Assembly: GCA_036271875.1 (NCBI GenBank)
Contig: DATAZU010000039.1
Coordinates: 6,580 to 70,579, forward strand
Direction of reading: 5' to 3'
Length of the DNA stretch: 64,000 nucleotides
Source of the DNA: Galbitalea sp036271875
GTDB taxonomy: Bacteria > Actinomycetota > Actinomycetes > Actinomycetales > Microbacteriaceae
Made by a program: the position numbers and the translations under genes. Under the pieces are notes generated by a model. It ran no database searches, was not told where the DNA came from, and saw only the letters and a list, made by a program, of their open reading frames with translations. This document shows, piece by piece, positions 33,381 to 41,768 of this stretch (position 1 is its first letter; each line of letters begins with the position of its first letter).

Positions 33381-35708
33381 ATGACCGCATCACGCCGCCC
33401 CAGCTGGATTCGCCGCGCAGTTGCTGCGAGCGCCGTACTCGCGCTCGGCACAGGTCTCGCGATCGCGATGGTTGCGCCAGCATCTGCAGCGACCATCACT
33501 GTCGCTTCCGAGTCTGACCTGACCACAGCACTGGCCGCTCCCGGTTCGAACACCGTTGTGCTTTCAAGCTCCATCACCGTCGCGGCATCCACGCTCGAAA
33601 TAAGTTCGACTTCGGTGGTGCTCGATCTTGCCGGCTTCAATCTGATCGCAAACAATATCACCGTCGATTCGGGATCCGCTCTCACGATCGCCGACAGCAG
33701 CGACTCAAGCGGCGTGCTTCTCGCCAATGCGTCTACCCTGACCGATAATGCGGGCATCCAGGTGTCAGATGGCGCAAGCCTCGACATCACCGGCGGAACC
33801 GTCACCGCAGACGGCGGCCAGATGGGCGCAGGCATTGGTGGTACTCAATTCTTCACTCCGGCGGGTGCGATCACGATTGACGGTGGCACTGTTCATGCGT
33901 TCGGCGGAGGATTCGCCGCCGGAATCGGCGGTGGCCGCGGCGAACCGGCGACGACGGTAACGATCAACGGGGGCACAGTGAGCGCGACCGGCGGCGGTAA
34001 CGGGGGTTCGGATGGCGCGGCGGGTATTGGTAGCGGCAGCGATATGAATGGCGTGGCCGCGGGCACGATCACGATCAACGGGGGCACAGTCACGGCAACC
34101 GGCGGCACGGGGGTCACAACTACCGGCGCCGGAATCGGCGGCGGTTCGGTCAATGCTCCTGGCGGCGATGTGACGATTACCGCCGGAACGGTGAATGCCT
34201 TCGGCGGCAGTCACAGCCCGGGCTTTGGTTCCGCAGGAATTGGTGGCAGCGACGGCGGCAGCGGAGGTTCCCTCGACGTGCAGGGCGGTACGGTCACCGC
34301 AATCGGTGGCGTTGACAGCGCCGGCGTCGGTGGCAGTGACAGCGTTGGCGCGACGGTAACCGTCGAAGGCGGTTCACTCACCGCGACGGGCGGCTTCAAC
34401 GGCGCGGGCATCGGCGGCGGTTTCAATGAAAACGGTGGCAGTTTCACATCAACTGGTGGGACCATCTCCGCCACCGGCGGTTTCGGTGCCGCCGCCATCG
34501 GCGGAGGCGGCGACAGCAACACCGGTGCTGGCGGAAACGGCGCGAATGTCGCTATCGACTTCGGCTCATCGGTGACCGTGGCAAGCACGGGGTCACCCGC
34601 GATTGGCGGAGGCGGAACCAACAACAATTTCGGGTCTCTCGTAATAGGCGGAGACCTGACACTCAACTCGGAGCTGCTGGTTCCCTCGGGATTCGATGCA
34701 ACTGTCGAAGCCACTGGAGTGATCCAGGGCACCGGCACGCTTGACGGCGACGGCAACGTCATCAACCACGGGATTATCAAAAACGCATCCGTGACCGACG
34801 TTCTGGACACTGTGGGCGGCCTCACCATCTCGGACCACGACTACCTTGTCGAATTTGACGGCAACGACGCGAGCGCGACCCCAGCGTTCACAGGCGTGCG
34901 ACTCTACGCGACCACCTTCGCCACGGGCAACCGCACGATACCGACCGTTACTCGAACGGGCTGGGCCTTCGGCTCATGGAACTCCGCCGCCGACGGTTCC
35001 GGCAATGAGTTCGTGCCAACCTCCGGCGTTTCGGGCGACCGCACGGTCTACGCGAAATGGACAAAGGCGCATCTCGTCGTCACTCCATCCGCGACGCCGG
35101 TCGAGGCGGGAACTGAGGTGACATTCACCGCCGAGGAGTTCAGTCCGGCGAACGTGTCGCTCGGCGACGTAACTGGCCAGGTCACGTTCTCAACCAACCA
35201 ACCGAGCGACACCATCGATGGCGCCAACCCAGCGGGCTTCACGCTCTTCACCGCGGGGTCCGACACGATCACGGCGACCCTGAACTCGGATGCCGACATC
35301 TCGGGCACGGTGGACGTGACCGTCACTCCCGCCTTCGACCACATCCAGACGCTCACGCTGACGCCGAGCCAAACGCTCGTCAAACAGGGCGGAACGGTGA
35401 CGTTCACGACCTCGGGAACCGATATCTACGGCAATTCGCTCGGCAACGCGAACTCCCACGCAACGCTGACGAGTAACTTCGCGGTCGACCAGATTTCTGG
35501 TAACTCGATCACGTTCCCGCACGCGAGTAGCCACATCATCACGTCGACCATTGGCGCCACGTCCACCACTGTGACAATCACGGTTGACCCGGTGCTCGGA
35601 CTCACCGGTGTCGAAGTGGTTCCCGCGATCGCCACGGGGATTTCGCTTCTCGGCTCCGGCGTCGTGCTGCTGGTCTTCTTTCTGCTGCGTCGGCGTCGCA
35701 CAACGTAG
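33381..35708 (+). CDS. Glycine-rich beta-helix cell-surface protein with C-terminal membrane anchor
   Basis: The 775-residue product has a signal peptide (residues 1-36, ending APASAA). Residues about 115-440 form a parallel-beta-helix-like array in which units such as ITINGGTVTATGG-x-GAGIGGG recur about nine times every 25-35 residues. An InlB B-repeat/Listeria-Bacteroides type module follows (about 525-580, YATTFATGNRTIP to GDRTVYAKW), then two bacterial Ig-like stretches. It ends with LGLTGVEVVPAIATG, a hydrophobic helix and RRRRTT, the plan of a cell-wall sorting signal but with LGLTG instead of LPXTG. Probably an adhesin or surface coat protein. ATG 33381 follows AGAGAG. Confidence 0.8.
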   Translation: MTASRRPSWIRRAVAASAVLALGTGLAIAMVAPASAATITVASESDLTTALAAPGSNTVVLSSSITVAASTLEISSTSVVLDLAGFNLIANNITVDSGSALTIADSSDSSGVLLANASTLTDNAGIQVSDGASLDITGGTVTADGGQMGAGIGGTQFFTPAGAITIDGGTVHAFGGGFAAGIGGGRGEPATTVTINGGTVSATGGGNGGSDGAAGIGSGSDMNGVAAGTITINGGTVTATGGTGVTTTGAGIGGGSVNAPGGDVTITAGTVNAFGGSHSPGFGSAGIGGSDGGSGGSLDVQGGTVTAIGGVDSAGVGGSDSVGATVTVEGGSLTATGGFNGAGIGGGFNENGGSFTSTGGTISATGGFGAAAIGGGGDSNTGAGGNGANVAIDFGSSVTVASTGSPAIGGGGTNNNFGSLVIGGDLTLNSELLVPSGFDATVEATGVIQGTGTLDGDGNVINHGIIKNASVTDVLDTVGGLTISDHDYLVEFDGNDASATPAFTGVRLYATTFATGNRTIPTVTRTGWAFGSWNSAADGSGNEFVPTSGVSGDRTVYAKWTKAHLVVTPSATPVEAGTEVTFTAEEFSPANVSLGDVTGQVTFSTNQPSDTIDGANPAGFTLFTAGSDTITATLNSDADISGTVDVTVTPAFDHIQTLTLTPSQTLVKQGGTVTFTTSGTDIYGNSLGNANSHATLTSNFAVDQISGNSITFPHASSHIITSTIGATSTTVTITVDPVLGLTGVEVVPAIATGISLLGSGVVLLVFFLLRRRRTT

Positions 35709-35855
35709 GTCCCGGGAGCACCGCTGAGATCGCCGTTGTCCCTATGGCACGGACGCCGAGCGATTCGGCTATCGTGTGCGATGCGGGGTGGCATTTCTTC
35801 GGACGCTGTTCGCGTCGCAAACTCCTAGTCTGTTTCGATCCGTGGAGAATCCCAC

Positions 35856-36884
35856 ATGGCCGCCGCTTCCCTTCCGCGCCCCACTGTCGCGCTCGTCATC
35901 GTGACGGCAGCTATCGCTCTCGTCGTCGGGGGACTTGCCGGATGGGGCGCATCAACCCTGTCCTCTGCGCACCCAATCAGCTCCGGGCAGGAAAAGCTCG
36001 GCTGTGTGGATGTCGCCAACAAGACCATCACCTTGATCTCCCCTTCGCAGAGTTGTAAGGCTTCGCTGCTCCCCGTCGTCTGGCAGACCAGCTCGGCCAA
36101 GAAAGGCGCAGTGGGGGAAACCGGCCCGAAGGGCGACGTCGGGACAAAGGGCGATGTTGGGGCTTCGGGCGCAACAGGCGCACGGGGCGAAGCCGGATCT
36201 GCGGCGGCGAAGGGCGACACCGGAGCAACCGGAGCATCGGGGGCGGCTGGGGCGGCCGCCTGGTCGTCTGTGTCCGCCTGGAATCAAACGACCCCGTACA
36301 CGCCGGGGCCGCCAGCTTCGCTCGTTACCTACCAGGGCGGCGCATATGTCGCGGTGGTCGCAAACGTTGGAGCGCCTCCGAGCACAAGCTCGGCATCATG
36401 GGCGCAGATCGCTGCGCCGGGCGAAATCGGCATCCAGGGTCCGCAGGGTGACCCGGGTCCAGCCGGTCCGGTGGGTCCGACCGGAGCAGACGGAACCACT
36501 GGCAACGCGGGAACCGATGGCGCTGTTGGCGCAACGGGTCCAGCGGGACCAACCGGTCCTCGAGGTCTCACAGGCGCTCAGGGCACGCCGGGCAACAACG
36601 ATTTTGCCGGTGAGTTCGGTACGGGTGGCGATGCCGCGGATGGATCCGGCGGGCAATGCACCACTGGCGAGATCATGCTCACGGCGGGAAACGTCGCCAA
36701 CGGAATGATCGCGAACGGGCGGATCCTGCTGATCACGCAGTACGCGGAGCTGTACACGCTCATCGGCACGCAGTTCGGGGGCAACGGCACCACAAACTTC
36801 GCTCTCCCCGACCTCACGTCCCTCGCGCCCAATGGCCTGACATACAGCATCTGTGTCACGGGGCTATATCCGACTCGGTCGTAG
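35856..36884 (+). CDS. Membrane-anchored collagen-like protein with CBM-like module and phage tail-collar domain
   Basis: The 342-residue product has one N-terminal membrane helix (about 10-32, VALVIVTAAIALVVGGLAGW), a short domain with two cysteines, about 17 Gly-X-Y triplets (residues 86-136), then a W/Y-rich segment resembling chitin/cellulose-binding CBM5/12 (SAWNQTTPYTPGPPASLVTY). About 20 more Gly-X-Y triplets follow (189-248), and last a phage Tail Collar-like domain (LYTLIGTQFGGNGTTNFALP). The triplets predict a trimeric, rod-like molecule displayed outside the cell. Ribosome binding site GGAG precedes ATG 35856. Confidence 0.82.
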   Translation: MAAASLPRPTVALVIVTAAIALVVGGLAGWGASTLSSAHPISSGQEKLGCVDVANKTITLISPSQSCKASLLPVVWQTSSAKKGAVGETGPKGDVGTKGDVGASGATGARGEAGSAAAKGDTGATGASGAAGAAAWSSVSAWNQTTPYTPGPPASLVTYQGGAYVAVVANVGAPPSTSSASWAQIAAPGEIGIQGPQGDPGPAGPVGPTGADGTTGNAGTDGAVGATGPAGPTGPRGLTGAQGTPGNNDFAGEFGTGGDAADGSGGQCTTGEIMLTAGNVANGMIANGRILLITQYAELYTLIGTQFGGNGTTNFALPDLTSLAPNGLTYSICVTGLYPTRS

Positions 36885-36928
36885 CAGTACCCGAACTCCT
36901 GGTCGCGGCGAGCCGGGGACTGCCCGGT

Positions 36929-36934
36929 TAGAAT
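36929..36934 (+). promoter_or_regulatory. Probable -10 box of purL
   Basis: TAGAAT lies 37 bases before the purL start codon and would allow purL to be transcribed separately from purSQ, as its isolated position requires. Confidence 0.4.
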
Positions 36935-36970
36935 TACCTTCACCGGCACGCACTCGATCTTTGGAGCATT

Positions 36971-39292
36971 TTGCCCGCGACGCCCCCTGCCCCCGCGACA
37001 GCCTCGACCGCCGACACCGTCGCAAACGCGGCCGCAACCCCGGACAGGGAACAGCCGTACGCGGAGCTGGGCCTCAAGCCGGACGAGTATGCGCGGATCC
37101 GCGAAATCCTGGGCCGCCGCCCCACGAGCGGCGAGCTTGCCATGTACTCGGTCATGTGGAGCGAGCACTGCTCATACAAGTCGAGCAAACCATACCTGCG
37201 CCAGTTCGGCATCAAGACGACGCCGAAGATGCGCGAGAACCTCATGGTTGGCATGGGCGAAAACGCGGGAGTCGTGGATGTTGGTAACGGCTGGGCGGTG
37301 ACCTTCAAGATCGAGAGCCACAACCACCCGAGCTACATCGAGCCATTCCAGGGAGCGGCAACCGGCGTCGGGGGCATCGTGCGCGACATCATTTCGATGG
37401 GGGCACGTCCGGTCGCGGTTATGGACGCGCTGCGCTTCGGCAACATCGATGACCCGGACACGGCGCGCGTCGTTCACGGCGTGGTCTCCGGCATCAGCTT
37501 CTACGGCAACTGCCTCGGTCTGCCCAATATCGGCGGTGAGACCTATTTCGACTCGGTCTACCAGGCCAATCCGCTCGTCAATGCGCTCGCGGTTGGCGTG
37601 CTCCGGCACGAGGATCTGCACCTCGCAAACGCCCGCGGCGTCGGCAACAAGGTCGTGCTGTTCGGGGCGCGCACGGGCGGCGACGGGATCGGCGGCGCAT
37701 CCATCCTGGCCAGCGACTCGTTCAGCGAAGGCGGCCCAACGAAACGTCCGGCGGTCCAGGTCGGCGACCCATTCGCGGAGAAGGTGCTGATCGAGTGCTG
37801 CCTCGAGTTGTTTCAGCAGGAGCTCGTCGAGGGCATCCAGGATCTCGGCGCCGCCGGTATCAGCTGCGCGACCAGCGAGTTGGCAAGCAACGGTGACGGG
37901 GGCATGTTCATCGAGCTTGAGAACGTTCTGCTGCGCGACCCGACGCTCACGGCGGAAGAGATCCTAATGTCGGAGAGCCAGGAGCGGATGATGGCAATCG
38001 TCACGCCCGCGAAGCTCGACGCGTTCATGGAAGTCGTTCGGAAGTGGGATGTCGAGACGTCGGTCCTCGGTGAGGTCACCGACACCGGGCGGCTCATCAT
38101 CAACTGGCACGGCGAAGAGATCGTCAACGTCGAGCCTCGAACCGTGGCCGTGGATGGGCCGGTATACGACCGGCCGGTCACCTACCCGAGCTGGATCGAC
38201 GCGCTCAACGCCGACTCGACATCCCGGCTGCCGCGATCCACGGATGCCGCGGAGTTGAAAGATCAGGTGTTCCGCCTGCTCGGCAGTCCCAACCTCGCCG
38301 ACAAGCGCTGGATCACCAACCAGTACGACTCATACGTTCTCGGCAACACCGCGCTCACCTTTCCCGACGACGGCGGGATGGTACGCGTCGACGAGAAGAG
38401 CGGTCTCGGCTTCGCGGTCGCGACGGATGCGAACGGCCGGTACTGCCAGCTCGATCCATACGCCGGTGCGCAGCTCGCGCTCGCCGAGGCATTCCGCAAC
38501 GTGGCGACGACGGGTGCGACACCAGTGGCAGTATCCGACTGTCTGAACTTCGGCAGTCCGGAGAATCCGGAGGTGATGTGGCAGTTCGGCAAAGCCGTCG
38601 ACGGTGTCGCCGACGGCTGCATGGAACTCGAGATCCCGGTCACCGGCGGAAACGTGAGTTTCTACAATCAGACCGGCGACGTCCCCATTCATCCGACTCC
38701 GGTCATCGCCGTGCTCGGCGTGATCGACGACGTCGCCAAGCGCATCCCGTCCGGCTGGCAGGACGAAGGCAACAACATCTACCTGCTTGGCGCCACTCGC
38801 GACGAGTTGGACGGGTCGGCCTGGTCCGAGGTCATCCACGACCATCTGGGCGGGCGACCCCCGCGGGTAAACCTAAAGAACGAGCAAAAACTGGCAGCAC
38901 TGCTTCGCGCGGCCAACGAGCAGAACATCATCTCGAGCGCGCACGACCTGGCGGACGGTGGACTCGCCCAGGCGCTGATCGAAAGCGCCCTGCGCTTCGG
39001 CGTTGGCGCGCGCGTCTGGCTTGGTGAGGTACTCGAGCGCGACGACATCGACCTGACGGCCGCGCTGTTCAGCGAGTCGGCCGGACGGGTCATCGTCTCG
39101 GTTCCGCGCGAGGACGACGTCCGTTTTCTCGGACTCTGCGAGGGACGCGGCTACCCGGTCGTGCGCATCGGGGTCACCGACTCGCGCGACACGTTCGAAC
39201 TTCAGGATGTCTTCACGGCACGCCTCGACGAACTGCGAGAGGTCCATCGTTCCCCGCTCACCCGTCGCTTCGGCGCAACGATCGGCGCCTAG
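36971..39292 (+). CDS. purL: FGAM synthase subunit PurL
   Basis: The 773-residue small-type PurL forms FGAM together with PurS and PurQ. Motifs: AMYSVMWSEHCSYKSSK near residue 60, the ATP-site FKIESHNHPSYIEP near 113, DLGAAGISCATSEL near 293, and TGGNVSFYNQT near 560. The start is TTG 36971, four bases after GGAG; there is no better ATG/GTG before the conserved region. A dispersed repeat begins at the stop codon. Confidence 0.96.
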   Translation: MPATPPAPATASTADTVANAAATPDREQPYAELGLKPDEYARIREILGRRPTSGELAMYSVMWSEHCSYKSSKPYLRQFGIKTTPKMRENLMVGMGENAGVVDVGNGWAVTFKIESHNHPSYIEPFQGAATGVGGIVRDIISMGARPVAVMDALRFGNIDDPDTARVVHGVVSGISFYGNCLGLPNIGGETYFDSVYQANPLVNALAVGVLRHEDLHLANARGVGNKVVLFGARTGGDGIGGASILASDSFSEGGPTKRPAVQVGDPFAEKVLIECCLELFQQELVEGIQDLGAAGISCATSELASNGDGGMFIELENVLLRDPTLTAEEILMSESQERMMAIVTPAKLDAFMEVVRKWDVETSVLGEVTDTGRLIINWHGEEIVNVEPRTVAVDGPVYDRPVTYPSWIDALNADSTSRLPRSTDAAELKDQVFRLLGSPNLADKRWITNQYDSYVLGNTALTFPDDGGMVRVDEKSGLGFAVATDANGRYCQLDPYAGAQLALAEAFRNVATTGATPVAVSDCLNFGSPENPEVMWQFGKAVDGVADGCMELEIPVTGGNVSFYNQTGDVPIHPTPVIAVLGVIDDVAKRIPSGWQDEGNNIYLLGATRDELDGSAWSEVIHDHLGGRPPRVNLKNEQKLAALLRAANEQNIISSAHDLADGGLAQALIESALRFGVGARVWLGEVLERDDIDLTAALFSESAGRVIVSVPREDDVRFLGLCEGRGYPVVRIGVTDSRDTFELQDVFTARLDELREVHRSPLTRRFGATIGA

Positions 39293-39293
39293 C

Positions 39294-39316
39294 GCCCTTC
39301 GACCAGCTCAGGGACC
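39294..39316 (+). repeat. Dispersed repeat after purL
   Basis: GCCCTTCGACCAGCTCAGGG plus ACC, starting one base after the purL TAG, matches the element found inside the sugar permease and MscS genes. This copy is intergenic. Confidence 0.75.
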
Positions 39317-39338
39317 GATACCGCGTAGGGTTTAAGAA

Positions 39339-40310
39339 ATGGAATACACGCACCTCGGCCGTACCGGCCTGACCGTTTCCCGCCTGTGCCTCGGCACCAT
39401 GAATTTCGGCCCGCAGACCGAAGAGCCCGATGCGTGGTCCATCATGGATTCGGCACACGATAACGGCATCAACTTCTTCGACACCGCCAACGTGTACGGC
39501 CAGCACAGGGGTCGCGGCACAACCGAAGAGATCCTCGGCCGCTACTTCGCGCAGGGCGACGGGCGACGCGAGAAGACCGTTCTAGCGACAAAGGTCTACG
39601 GCAACATGACCGACTACCCGAACGAGGGAAAGCTGTCGGCCCTCAACATCCGTCGCGCTTTGGACGCCTCGCTGAAGCGACTGCAAACGGACTACATCGA
39701 CCTGTACCAGTTCCACCATGTCGACCGGGACACTCCGTGGGACGAGATCTGGCAGGCGATCGATCTCGCCATCAGCCAGGGCAAGATCCTGTACGCCGGC
39801 AGCAGCAACTTCGCGGGCTGGCACATCGCGACCGCACAGGAGGCCGCGCGCAAGCGCAATGCCGTCGGGCTGGTCAGCGAGCAGTCGCTCTACAACCTGA
39901 TCGTGCGTGACCTCGAGATCGAGGTCATCCCTTCGGTGCAGGCAAATGGCCTCGGGCTCATCCCCTGGTCACCTCTGCACGGCGGTCTCCTCGGCGGCGT
40001 GATCAAGAAGTCCGAGGACGGCAGCCGTCGCCTCGAAGGACGCAGCGCCGAAACGCTCAAGGCCATGCGTCCGCAGATCGAACAATACGAGAACCTCGCC
40101 GACGAGCTCGGCCACCCCGCGGGAGATGTCGCACTGGCCTGGCTCATGCACCAGCCGGCGGTCACCGCCCCGATCGTAGGACCACGTACCCAGGAACAGC
40201 TGGACTCAGCACTCCGTGCCGTTGAACTAAAGCTGGATGACGCGACGCTCGCGAAGCTCGATGAGATCTTCCCCGGCAAGAAGCCGGCACCTGAGCAGTA
40301 CGCCTGGTAG
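39339..40310 (+). CDS. Aldo/keto reductase
   Basis: The 323-residue TIM-barrel NADPH-dependent reductase has the tetrad Asp and Tyr in FFDTANVYG (about 48-54), Lys in LATKVYG, and His in LYQFHHVD. The IGGxxxxxL-type C-terminal region binds NADPH. The sequence resembles the YajO/Tas-type general stress reductases. Substrate is unknown. A second, different AKR gene follows 45 bp downstream on the same strand. Confidence 0.9.
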   Translation: MEYTHLGRTGLTVSRLCLGTMNFGPQTEEPDAWSIMDSAHDNGINFFDTANVYGQHRGRGTTEEILGRYFAQGDGRREKTVLATKVYGNMTDYPNEGKLSALNIRRALDASLKRLQTDYIDLYQFHHVDRDTPWDEIWQAIDLAISQGKILYAGSSNFAGWHIATAQEAARKRNAVGLVSEQSLYNLIVRDLEIEVIPSVQANGLGLIPWSPLHGGLLGGVIKKSEDGSRRLEGRSAETLKAMRPQIEQYENLADELGHPAGDVALAWLMHQPAVTAPIVGPRTQEQLDSALRAVELKLDDATLAKLDEIFPGKKPAPEQYAW

Positions 40311-40355
40311 TTTTCGCCCCCGATCACATCCGTTTTGATTCGAAGGATATAGACC

Positions 40356-41222
40356 ATGAAGACCAGAACAATCGGCACTGTGACCGTCTCAGCGATCGGG
40401 TTCGGTGGCATGCCCATCTCGATCGAGGGACGGCCGGACGAGGCTCAGGCGATCGCTACCATCCACGCGGCACTCGATGCGGGGATCAACTTCATCGACA
40501 CCGCGGACGCGTACCGGCTGCCCGGCGAGGGATACTCGCACAACGAGCAGCTCATCGCGAAGGCGCTAAAGACGTACTCGGGTGACACATCCGATGTTCT
40601 CGTTGCGACGAAGGGCGGCCATCTCCGTGAGGTCAATCAGCCCGGACCGTGGGAGCAGAACGGCGACCCCGACTATCTGAAGAAGGCGGTCGAGGAGTCA
40701 CTCAAGAACCTTGGTGTCGAGGCGATCGGCTTGTACCAGTTCCACCGGCCCGACCCGCTGGTCGATTATGCGGACTCGATTGGCGCCATCCGGGACCTGT
40801 TGGATGCCGGAAAAATCCGGATGGCCGGCATCTCGAATGCGAACCCGGCACAGGTCCTCCTGTCACAGGAGATCCTCGACAACCGACTGGTCTCGGTGCA
40901 AAACCAGTTCTCACCCGCGTTCCGTTCGAGCGAACCGGAGCTCGAACTGTGCAACGACCTTGGCATAGCGTTTCTGCCGTGGAGTCCGCTCGGCGGAATC
41001 GGCGGCGCCGGCAAGCTCGGCGATCGGTTCGAGGTGTTCCAGGAGGTCGCAGATCAGCACGGCGTCAGCCCGCAGGTCATCTGCCTCGCCTGGGAGCTCG
41101 CCAAGTCGCCCGTCGTCATTCCGATTCCTGGATCGTCGAGGCCCGAGACCATCCGGGACTCCGCGACGGCACCGGATGTCGATCTCACCCCGGACCAGGT
41201 GGCCAGACTCGACGCCGCCTAA
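40356..41222 (+). CDS. Aldo/keto reductase
   Basis: The 288-residue product has the tetrad Asp/Tyr in NFIDTADAYR, Lys in VATKGGH and His in YQFHRPD, and a shorter C-terminus than its neighbour. It is clearly a separate subfamily, so the two are not a recent duplication. The last residue is followed within two bases by a long palindrome. Ribosome binding site AAGGA lies upstream of ATG 40356. Confidence 0.9.
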   Translation: MKTRTIGTVTVSAIGFGGMPISIEGRPDEAQAIATIHAALDAGINFIDTADAYRLPGEGYSHNEQLIAKALKTYSGDTSDVLVATKGGHLREVNQPGPWEQNGDPDYLKKAVEESLKNLGVEAIGLYQFHRPDPLVDYADSIGAIRDLLDAGKIRMAGISNANPAQVLLSQEILDNRLVSVQNQFSPAFRSSEPELELCNDLGIAFLPWSPLGGIGGAGKLGDRFEVFQEVADQHGVSPQVICLAWELAKSPVVIPIPGSSRPETIRDSATAPDVDLTPDQVARLDAA

Positions 41223-41226
41223 GAGT

Positions 41227-41290
41227 CCGTGAGAGGTCCCAATCGACCCGTAAGTCAGTCGTTTTATGGGTCGATTGGGACCTCTCACGG
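41227..41290. repeat. Sister palindrome B / two-way terminator (AKR-ohr)
   Basis: Arms 41227-41249 (starting CCGTGAGAGGTCCC) and 41268-41290 pair perfectly over 23 bp with an 18-base loop, followed by AGTTTTTTTA. It fills the space between convergent stop codons, like copy A at 31399. The shared left part AGAGTCCGTGAGAGGTCC is identical in both. Confidence 0.87.
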
Positions 41291-41297
41291 AGTTTTT

Positions 41298-41717
41298 TTA
41301 GTCCACGAGGGTGAGCTTGACCTCGATGTTTCCGCGCGTCGCGTTCGAGTACGGGCACATCTGGTGCGCCAGGTCGACGACCTCCTGCCGACGATCGGCG
41401 GGGACGTTCGGAAGGTAGACGTCGAGTTCAACGGCGAGACCGTAAGCGACGGCGCTGGTCTTGCCGATGCTGACGCTGGCAGACACTCCAGCATCCCCGG
41501 TGTCGACCTTCAGATGACGACCCACACTGTGGATGGCGGAAAGGAAGCAGGCCGAGTACCCGGCTGCGAACAGCTGCTCAGGGTTCGTTCCCTCGCCGGA
41601 GCCGCCCATCTCTTTCGGAACTCGGGTATCCAGGTCGATGCGGTTATCTTCGCTGAGAACGTGGCCATCACGACCACCCCCGCTGGCGTGTGCAATTGCG
41701 GTGTAGAGAGCTTCCAT
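41298..41717 (-). CDS. ohr: OsmC/Ohr-family organic hydroperoxide resistance protein
   Basis: The 139-residue product has the two redox cysteines of Ohr, Cys57 (AGYSACFLSA) and Cys121 (HQMCPYSNA), and the active-site-facing Arg and Glu in the conserved N-terminal half. Ohr dimers reduce organic peroxides using lipoyl or thiol donors. No OhrR regulator lies next to it. The stop codon lies in the T-tract of the neighbouring hairpin. Confidence 0.92.
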   Translation of the reverse strand: MEALYTAIAHASGGGRDGHVLSEDNRIDLDTRVPKEMGGSGEGTNPEQLFAAGYSACFLSAIHSVGRHLKVDTGDAGVSASVSIGKTSAVAYGLAVELDVYLPNVPADRRQEVVDLAHQMCPYSNATRGNIEVKLTLVD

Positions 41718-41768
41718 GCATCCAGTCCATCAGAAGACGGCGGCACGATGTTGGGAGCAACCGCAGTG

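Noticed and set aside
33780..34620. Possible tandem-repeat or CRISPR-like array
   Set aside because: The repeats are codon-level and irregular in length, and encode the beta-helix units of the surface protein; no constant repeat or spacer pattern.
35856..36884. Prophage remnant because of the tail-collar domain
   Set aside because: There is a membrane anchor at the N-terminus and no other phage gene in the window.
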